34,509 bases of DNA from DAOQTX01 sp035340715. Its GTDB lineage: Bacteria > Bacteroidota > Bacteroidia > AKYH767-A > OLB10. Location: positions 1 through 34,509 of the forward strand of contig DAOQTX010000028.1 in the NCBI GenBank assembly GCA_035340715.1, written 5' to 3'. Below are positions 15,425 to 21,458 of this stretch, in pieces. The notes under the pieces were generated by a model. The model was given only the letters and a program-made list of their open reading frames with translations, was not told the DNA's origin and searched no databases. Position 1 is the stretch's first letter. Each line of letters begins with the position of its first letter. Both the position numbers and the translations under genes were made by a program.

Positions 15425-16828
15425 TTAGTTGTTGATCTCCTCTAGAATCCCTTTTTGCATCATTAATTGCTCTATTTCTATTATGGTTTTTGGGGTTTTT
15501 GCGGATAAATTCTCATATCCATCTTCTGTTATGAGTATGTCATCTTCTATTCGAACGCCAATATTCCACCATTTTTTATCGCAATCCGACCCTTCGGCTA
15601 TATAAATCCCAGGCTCAACGGTAATCACACTCCATGGTTTCAATGGTCCGTAGGTGCCGGCATCATGTACATCCAATCCCAAATAATGGCTTGTGCCATG
15701 CATGAAGTACTTTGAAACATCTTCAGCTTTATTTATTATTCCTAATTTTTGTAACCCTTTGGCTATAATCTCCATAGCAATATTGTGCGGTTCTCTAAAA
15801 GAGATTCCAGGCCGACATGCTTCAATGGCCTTAGTTTGCGCATCGAGAACAATTTCATAAATAGCTTTTTGCTCTTCAGTGAATTTGCCGTTTACAGGCA
15901 CAGTTCTGGTTACATCAGCTGTATATCCATGAAATTCAGCCCCAGCATCGAATAAGAGCATTTCTCCTGGAAATAATTTTCTGCGATTGTGTGTGTAATG
16001 AAGTATGCAGGAATTTTCTGCTCCGCCTACTATGGATGGGTAACCCGGATATTCCGATCCGCCCAACTTAAAGTAATATTCTAAAACGGCTTGCGCTTGA
16101 ATTTCGGTCATTGTAGGATTTAGCGTCTTGATTAGTTGGTTATGTGCTTCACAAGTGATATCAATTGCTTTTCTCAAAAGCTTGATCTCAGCAGGTGACT
16201 TTACCTCTCGAAGCGCTGCCATCGTTTTTGACAACTCAACTGAACTGAATTCTAAAGATTGCTGTTTTAAGTGTTGGTAGAGATCAAATAAATCTGCTTT
16301 ATTCATTCTGTTATTCTCCATGCCTCTGGGCCATCGAACATAAATCTTCTCCACTTGCTTAAGTTTAGAAAAGTCAACATCCAAAAATGAAGATGCATCA
16401 AAAGCTTCACTAATTTTTAAAATACTCTTTGCTCCCTGTGCACCTAATCTCTTTCCGGTCCATATCTCAGCCTTTTCATTCCGCTCCGGTACAAATATGA
16501 ATTCCTTAGATTCTGTATTTAGAAGTCGTATTTTTTCGTTTGAAATAATTAAAACTGCATTTGGTTCTAAAAAACCGGTCAGATACAAAAAGTCTGAGTC
16601 TTGACGGTATTGATAATCCACGTCATTGGTCCGGTTTCGTTCCGGATTGGCAAAGAAAATAGCTAAAGTTTTTTCGGGTAATTTATTTCGAAGGGCTTCT
16701 CTACGCTCAGCATGAAAATTGGGACCAAGGTATTCTTGAGAATACAGATCAGAGTACTGAGCGAAGCAAAAGCTCGTAACATGAACTAGTAATAATGAGA
16801 AATAAAAAACCGGTAACTTGATGCTCAT
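15425..16828 (-). CDS. Secreted Xaa-Pro aminopeptidase (M24B)
   Basis: The 467-residue protein begins with a signal peptide (hydrophobic FYFSLLLVHVTSFCFAQ, cleavage near residue 23), so unlike cytosolic PepP it is exported, probably to the periplasm. Residues ~35-170 are the aminopeptidase-P N-terminal domain (RREALRNKLPEKTLAIFFA, DSDFLYLTGF). Residues ~215-450 are the pita-bread catalytic domain with all five metal ligands: D294, D305, H381 (in TSHYLGLDVHD), E405 (VEPGIYI) and E428 (GVRIEDD). It should remove N-terminal residues before proline using two Mn2+-type ions. No later Met could serve as start. It lies between rpmB and rpmG, and its first codons fall within a terminator-like hairpin. 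Confidence 0.92.
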   Translation of the reverse strand: MSIKLPVFYFSLLLVHVTSFCFAQYSDLYSQEYLGPNFHAERREALRNKLPEKTLAIFFANPERNRTNDVDYQYRQDSDFLYLTGFLEPNAVLIISNEKIRLLNTESKEFIFVPERNEKAEIWTGKRLGAQGAKSILKISEAFDASSFLDVDFSKLKQVEKIYVRWPRGMENNRMNKADLFDLYQHLKQQSLEFSSVELSKTMAALREVKSPAEIKLLRKAIDITCEAHNQLIKTLNPTMTEIQAQAVLEYYFKLGGSEYPGYPSIVGGAENSCILHYTHNRRKLFPGEMLLFDAGAEFHGYTADVTRTVPVNGKFTEEQKAIYEIVLDAQTKAIEACRPGISFREPHNIAMEIIAKGLQKLGIINKAEDVSKYFMHGTSHYLGLDVHDAGTYGPLKPWSVITVEPGIYIAEGSDCDKKWWNIGVRIEDDILITEDGYENLSAKTPKTIIEIEQLMMQKGILEEINN

Positions 16829-16859
16829 AAAACAAATTTATGAATACTCAAATTACCGG
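16804..16859 (-). terminator. Terminator-like hairpin after rpmB that contains the start codon of the peptidase gene
   Basis: On the minus strand CCGGTAA (16859-16853) pairs with TTACCGG (16816-16810). Next come TTGA/TCAA pairs, and an upper stem is formed by CATAAA/TTTATG around a 5-nt loop. T6 follows at 16809-16804. The 50-bp structure starts 23 nt after the rpmB stop. The peptidase ATG (16826-16828) is in the upper stem, and the T-run is read as Val-Phe-Tyr codons 7-9. Confidence 0.65.
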
Positions 16860-16881
16860 CAAAACAAACAGAACAAAGCAA

Positions 16882-17115
16882 TCAGATCTGACCTTTCCGA
16901 ATAGCATCGGTAATGGTTTTTGTAATACCTTTTTTATTTATAGTCCTTAATGCAGATGTAGATACTTTTAAACTGATCCACTCACCTGTTTCAGGTATAA
17001 AAAACTTCTTTTTTTGTAAATTTGGATTAAATCTTCTTTTGCTCTTTTTATTAGAGAAAGAAACATTGTTACCAACTATTGATTTTTTTCCTGTAATGTC
17101 ACAAATTCTTGCCAT
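16882..17115 (-). CDS. rpmB: 50S ribosomal protein L28
   Basis: This 77-residue basic protein starts MARICDITGKKSIVGNNVS and has the L28 core KSKRRFNPNLQKKKFFIPE, followed by VSTSALRTINKKGITKTI. It contacts 23S rRNA in the large subunit. ATG start at 17113-17115 and TGA at 16882-16884. A hairpin with a T-run follows 23 nt downstream. It lies 100 bp after cinA on the same strand. A GATATTTG sequence (one mismatch to TAnnTTTG) upstream could be its promoter, but I do not list it as a feature. Confidence 0.96.
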   Translation of the reverse strand: MARICDITGKKSIVGNNVSFSNKKSKRRFNPNLQKKKFFIPETGEWISLKVSTSALRTINKKGITKTITDAIRKGQI

Positions 17116-17215
17116 AACTCTTCTAGTATAATCTCAAATGGAGTGCAAATATCAGAAAAAAACTAATTTAAAAGAAATAGATTTTAATAAAGTTTTTTAA
17201 TGGGTAATCAACAGC

Positions 17216-18436
17216 TTAATCTACTGTTGCCCAATCACTTAATATAGTTTTCCTCAGTATGTTAATAGCAAAGCTACTGCTTACTTCAATAAACCTCTTT
17301 CTAGCGTGTCCTAATTGAAATTTATGGCTAGAAGTGCCACTGGGCCCGGATATGCCAATATAAACTAATCCTATCGGTTTTTCCGTGCTTCCACCTGATG
17401 GTCCTGCGATTCCACTGGTTGAAAGTCCATAATCACTTTTGAATTTAGTTTTAATATTTAAAGCCATTGCTTCCACACATTGGCTACTTACCGCTCCATG
17501 CTTTCTAATTACATTTTCATCAACTCCTAGCTCATTGATTTTTAGTTCGTTATGATATGCAATTATAGAACCTTTGAAAATTTTAGATGCACCAGGAATG
17601 TTGACGATTCGACTTGAAAGATGACCACCGGTACAGCTTTCCGCAACAGCCAAAGATTTAGAATATTTATTGAGAAGATTGAACGTAACGTCCTCAATTG
17701 TTTCTTTGCCCTTCCCATAAGAATAAGGAAGTAATAATTGATTTAACTCAATAAGTTTCGACTGAAAAACATTTTTAGCTTCTATTCCTCCTTTCTTCAA
17801 ATTTAACCTAATTCTAACTTGTCCTGGAGATGGTAGATATGCTAAAGACATAAATTCAGGCAGCTCACTTTCATATGATTCTAAAACATCAGCCAGGTAA
17901 GATTCTCCTGTACCAATGGTTAAGATAGTACTATTTAAATAGTTGATATCAGGATATTTATGCTTTAGCAATGGAAATATTTGATTTTGATAAATGTGCT
18001 TCAGCTCAAAAGGCACTCCCGGCAATGAGAACATCATGCATTGATCAGTTTCAAACAACATACCAGGTGCTGTACCTGATGAATTGTATAATACTTTGCA
18101 GTTATGAGGGACCAAAGCTTGCTCCAGGTTTCTAGGGGTTACCTCTTTGCCAAAACTCTTGAAAACATTAGTGATATCTTTTAATGCTTTTGCATCTTCA
18201 ATGAGATGCGAATCAAATACTTTGCACAAAACTTCTTTGGTAAGGTCATCATCTGTTGGTCCCAGGCCTCCTGAAATAAAAACAAGATTGTTTTTTGCTG
18301 CCGCTTTAGTGATATAAGACAATAACACCTCATACTTGTCTGGCAATACAATAACTCGATTACAATTGATGCCTATTTCAGCTAACTGCTCGCCTAACCA
18401 AGCTGCATTGGTATTAATGACTTGCCCTATCAACAA
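17216..18436 (-). CDS. cinA: CinA family protein (competence/damage-inducible; nicotinamide-nucleotide amidase domain); true start uncertain
   Basis: The protein has an N-terminal MoCF/COG1058 domain (ISGGLGPTDDDLTKE) and a C-terminal CinA deamidase domain (VAESCTGGHLSSRI, GSIIAYHNELK, STSGIAGPSGG). It should act in pyridine-nucleotide recycling by deamidating NMN, with an ADP-ribose pyrophosphatase role proposed for the first domain. The end given is a TTG at 18434-18436, the only standard start codon present. The conserved N-terminus (CEIICIGDELLIGQ) continues upstream in frame to at least 18463. Between there and the usp stop (18500-18502) there is no ATG, GTG or TTG. The real protein must therefore start at a rare codon (ATT occurs several times), or by another route, and is about 10-20 residues longer than annotated. 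Confidence 0.9.
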   Translation of the reverse strand: MLIGQVINTNAAWLGEQLAEIGINCNRVIVLPDKYEVLLSYITKAAAKNNLVFISGGLGPTDDDLTKEVLCKVFDSHLIEDAKALKDITNVFKSFGKEVTPRNLEQALVPHNCKVLYNSSGTAPGMLFETDQCMMFSLPGVPFELKHIYQNQIFPLLKHKYPDINYLNSTILTIGTGESYLADVLESYESELPEFMSLAYLPSPGQVRIRLNLKKGGIEAKNVFQSKLIELNQLLLPYSYGKGKETIEDVTFNLLNKYSKSLAVAESCTGGHLSSRIVNIPGASKIFKGSIIAYHNELKINELGVDENVIRKHGAVSSQCVEAMALNIKTKFKSDYGLSTSGIAGPSGGSTEKPIGLVYIGISGPSGTSSHKFQLGHARKRFIEVSSSFAINILRKTILSDWATVD

Positions 18437-18499
18437 CTCATCTCCAATGCAAATAATTTCACAATTTAATTCGGTAGATAAAGAAATAATTATTCTGTA

Positions 18500-19381
18500 T
18501 TAAAGAGAAACGGATATTTTTTCTGGATCAACTTCGTCAGGCTTGATACTCAATACAGGAATTTTCGAATGGTTTACAACTTTTGAAGCGTAGGTTCCTA
18601 AAAACAATCCCGATAATAGAGGCTCCTGTTCGGTCATTATGATCAAAAGGTCACAATCTTTTTCTTCCGCAACGTTTAAGGTCATTTTAGCCAAATCATC
18701 TCCATAAATTAAACTGGTTTCATACTTTATTTCATGCTGAACTAAGTATTCTTCAACTTGGTCAAGTTTAATCCTAAATTTCCTCTTTTGTTCTTCGTTG
18801 GAAAAATTAACCAAACCGGCTATATGGATTTGTGCATTGTAAATATTTGCTAATGATACGCATTGTGGAACTTTCTGTCGGCTTGATGCAGTGTCGTCAA
18901 TAGGCAATAAAATTTTCTTAAAACCAATTTTTGAAGCGTGGGTTTGAACTGATAGTACAGGACATGGTGCAGTTTCAACTACTCGGCTAGTATTTGAGCC
19001 AAGGTTAAATCTTTGATAGCCGGAAACTCCATGTGTCCCCATAATGATAAGGTTTGTATCTTCTTCTTTAGCTATTGAAGAAATTATCTTATAAATACGC
19101 CCTACTTCAGTTCTGATACTCACTTCAATACTGGTTTCCATATGGATTTTCTCAGCCAATGCCTTCAATTGCTCATTAGAAGAGTCCTCAATCTTTTTTT
19201 CAAATCCTGAAAGTGCATGACTGATTGCAGAAGTGAATGTTAGCGTTTCAACCACATGTAATAGGGTTATTTCAGCTTTCAAAAGCTTCGCTAAGAAAAC
19301 AGCATGTTCCAAACTGAGAGCTGCTGTTTCAGAAAAATCGAAGGGAATTAAAATCTTTTTTATACTAAGTGGTTTGCTCAT
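18500..19381 (-). CDS. Tandem-domain universal stress protein (UspA family)
   Basis: The 293 residues form two Usp domains. The first (1-150) begins IKKILIPFDFSETAALSLEHA and ends with the ATP-binding pattern G-2x-G-9x-G-S in GTHGVSGYQRFNLGSN, so it is of the nucleotide-binding type. The second (155-285, KILLPIDDTASSRQKV) has lost the first two glycines (MTEQEPLLSGLFLGT) and probably does not bind ATP in the same way. Usp proteins are cytosolic dimers involved in stress and energy sensing. The gene lies 10 bp downstream of a paralog of identical length, and its TAA is followed in the same frame by cinA. Confidence 0.93.
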   Translation of the reverse strand: MSKPLSIKKILIPFDFSETAALSLEHAVFLAKLLKAEITLLHVVETLTFTSAISHALSGFEKKIEDSSNEQLKALAEKIHMETSIEVSIRTEVGRIYKIISSIAKEEDTNLIIMGTHGVSGYQRFNLGSNTSRVVETAPCPVLSVQTHASKIGFKKILLPIDDTASSRQKVPQCVSLANIYNAQIHIAGLVNFSNEEQKRKFRIKLDQVEEYLVQHEIKYETSLIYGDDLAKMTLNVAEEKDCDLLIIMTEQEPLLSGLFLGTYASKVVNHSKIPVLSIKPDEVDPEKISVSL

Positions 19382-19391
19382 ACGGTTGGTT

Positions 19392-20273
19392 TTATGATGT
19401 TACAAATTCTACAAGGTTACCTTTAAAAGTAGGTCTTATGCTACAAACCGGAATTTCAGATTCATTGATAATTTCCTGAGCAGAAGAACCTATAAATAAT
19501 TCGGTTAAATATAATTCTTGTTGTGTCATTATCATAATCAAATCAGCATCAACTTTAACAGAATAATCCATAACTTCTCGTGCAATATCAGTGCCATGTA
19601 TAAACTCACCGGAACAAATTAATCCATTTGAGCCGATATAATCCACTACTTGATCCATTTGGCGCTTTAACTTATTGGTTATGAACTCGTCCTTGGAATC
19701 ATTAATAGTAATGACTTTGATTGCACCGGCAAAATAGTTAGCAAGTTCTATAGCTTTGTTCACCTTTTCTTTGGTTTCTCTCGTCAAATCGAGAGGCAAT
19801 ACAATTGTCTTGCAACCTTGGCGATGACTCTTTCCTTTAATTGATATAACGGGACATTTTGCTTCTCTGATAACACGTAAAGCATTGGAGCCAATAAATT
19901 TCTTTTTGATTCCTATAGGACCGTTGGTACCCATCACAATAAAATAGGCGTCTATATTTTCTGCTTCTTCTGCAATTACTTCATATATTTTTCCGGTCCG
20001 AACCAATACATTCACTTTTACATGAGCATCTTTGGTCACTTCTTCTGCCAAAGTCAATAATTTTTTCTCAAATGTTTTTAGAACCTCTTGAGTATATTCT
20101 TTTGTAACTCTCATGATTTCAAAAAGAGGCTCAAGAGTTGATTCATCGGCTACATGAAGTAGTGTGATTTCGGCTTTTGACAACCGTGCTAAGTTGTAAC
20201 TTTGCTTTAGTGCAATGATAGATTGTTCTGAAAAATCAATAGGAACTAGTATTTGTTTTACCCCTGGTGTCAT
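19392..20273 (-). CDS. Tandem-domain universal stress protein (UspA family), paralog
   Basis: This is a second 293-residue, two-domain Usp protein, clearly homologous to its downstream neighbour. It starts GVKQILVPIDFSEQSIIALKQS. The first domain keeps the ATP-binding motif in GTNGPIGIKKKFIGSN. The second domain again lacks the paired glycines (MTQQELYLTELFIGSS), the same loss as in the neighbour, so the loss predates the duplication. It is the first gene of the usp-usp-cinA unit, with a -7 element 16 nt before its ATG. A local tandem duplication is the simplest origin of the pair. Confidence 0.93.
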   Translation of the reverse strand: MTPGVKQILVPIDFSEQSIIALKQSYNLARLSKAEITLLHVADESTLEPLFEIMRVTKEYTQEVLKTFEKKLLTLAEEVTKDAHVKVNVLVRTGKIYEVIAEEAENIDAYFIVMGTNGPIGIKKKFIGSNALRVIREAKCPVISIKGKSHRQGCKTIVLPLDLTRETKEKVNKAIELANYFAGAIKVITINDSKDEFITNKLKRQMDQVVDYIGSNGLICSGEFIHGTDIAREVMDYSVKVDADLIMIMTQQELYLTELFIGSSAQEIINESEIPVCSIRPTFKGNLVEFVTS

Positions 20274-20289
20274 AACTTAAAAATTTGGG

Positions 20290-20316
20290 CAAAAATAATG
20301 TTTCAATTGCAATCAA
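20290..20316 (-). promoter_or_regulatory. Promoter of the usp-usp-cinA unit
   Basis: On the minus strand TATTTTTG (20290-20297) is a perfect -7 element, with TTG (20314-20316) 16 bp upstream as a slightly close -33. The leader would be about 10 nt. It lies in the 91-bp gap shared with the divergent phosphorylase gene. Confidence 0.45.
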
Positions 20317-20364
20317 AAAATTGTCTATATCATTATTTTTATAAGCTATAATATAACAAAAATC

Positions 20365-21240
20365 ATGAATTATTTTCCTCCTTCTGAATTGGTTCTAAAT
20401 CCTGATCATTCTGTGTATCACCTCAACTTGCATCCAAATGAAATTGCCGATATTATAATTAATGTTGGAGATCCAGATCGGGTTAAAATGGTAAGTGATT
20501 TTTTTTCATCTATAGAAGTTAAGAAGCAGAAAAGAGAGTTTGTTACCCATACCGGTCAATACAAATCGAAACGTATATCTGTTATTTCAACCGGTATAGG
20601 AACCGACAATATTGATATCGTATATAATGAGTTAGATGCACTGGTGAATATTGATCTGATAAACAGAAAAGAAAAAACTAATCTCAAATCACTTAAGTTT
20701 ATTCGGCTTGGAACTTCTGGAGCTTTACAAGAAGACATTCCTGTCGATCATTTTGTTTTTAGCACTTTTGGGATAGGCTTGGATGGATTGTTAAACTATT
20801 ACAATCTTACAAATACGAAAATAGAGATCGATATAATTGCTGCTTTTCACCGCATCTATCCTACTCTCGATCGATTTCCTAAACCATATATAGCTGAAAG
20901 TGCTTCTAATCTCAAACAATCATTATCTACCGATTTGATAAAAGGCATCACCTGTTCCTGCAGTGGCTTCTATGCCCCGCAAGGACGAAAACTCAGATAT
21001 GAATTAGGACGACCTGATATATTAGAAGTTTTGACTTCCTTTTCTTTTGATACACACAGAATAACCAATTTTGAGATGGAGACTGGCGCTATGTATGGAC
21101 TGGCAAAATTGCTGGGTCATGAATGCTGCTCTATTAACTTAATTGTGGCCAACCGTATTCGACAAGAATTTTCATCAAATTATAAAACTAAGATGAACGA
21201 GATGATCGAAATGGTTTTAGACCGAATTGATCGGATGTAA
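20365..21240 (+). CDS. Nucleoside phosphorylase (uridine phosphorylase-like, NP-I family)
   Basis: The 291-residue protein shows the NP-I phosphorylase pattern: NVGDPDRVKMVSDFF (phosphate-binding GDPxR), VISTGIGTDNIDIVYNEL, FIRLGTSGALQEDIPV and the nucleoside-binding FEMETGAMYGLAKLLGH. FEMET replaces the FEMES of typical uridine phosphorylases. It would cleave a nucleoside with phosphate to a base and (deoxy)ribose-1-phosphate in the cytosol; uridine is the best guess for the substrate, but purine nucleosides cannot be excluded. The gene is divergent from the usp unit and has no co-directional neighbour close by. No -7 element is evident on its strand, and no terminator is visible after it. 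Confidence 0.85.
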   Translation: MNYFPPSELVLNPDHSVYHLNLHPNEIADIIINVGDPDRVKMVSDFFSSIEVKKQKREFVTHTGQYKSKRISVISTGIGTDNIDIVYNELDALVNIDLINRKEKTNLKSLKFIRLGTSGALQEDIPVDHFVFSTFGIGLDGLLNYYNLTNTKIEIDIIAAFHRIYPTLDRFPKPYIAESASNLKQSLSTDLIKGITCSCSGFYAPQGRKLRYELGRPDILEVLTSFSFDTHRITNFEMETGAMYGLAKLLGHECCSINLIVANRIRQEFSSNYKTKMNEMIEMVLDRIDRM

Positions 21241-21432
21241 GAAAATAGCATTTGATGATGTGTTTAATAGGTGCTTCACGTAAGGTAGGCCGCATATTAC
21301 TGTGTTTACTGATCCATTATTTTCGAATTCTCTCTGTAATTCTGGTGACAAAATTGAATCATACGAATACAACATCTACTTTAATTTGCATTAAAATTCC
21401 TGACAGAAGTGTAGGGTGATTGAAGGGAAGGA

Positions 21433-21458
21433 ATACTGCAGGCTAACATCTACAGTAT
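21433..21458 (+). promoter_or_regulatory. Hairpin covering the start codon of the 21457 T9SS gene
   Basis: ATACTGcAG (21433-21441) pairs with CTaCAGTAT (21450-21458) with one mismatch around an 8-nt loop. The A and T of the ATG at 21457 lie in the stem. A purine-rich GGGAAGGAA stretch (21425-21433) precedes it, too far from the ATG unless the hairpin forms. The rest of the 216-bp gap holds nothing I can name. Confidence 0.4.

Noticed and set aside
21371..21453. Direct repeat aacatctac (21371 and 21445) in the gap before the second T9SS gene
   Set aside because: Nine bases at this A/T content can repeat by chance, and no partner repeat or mobile element is present.
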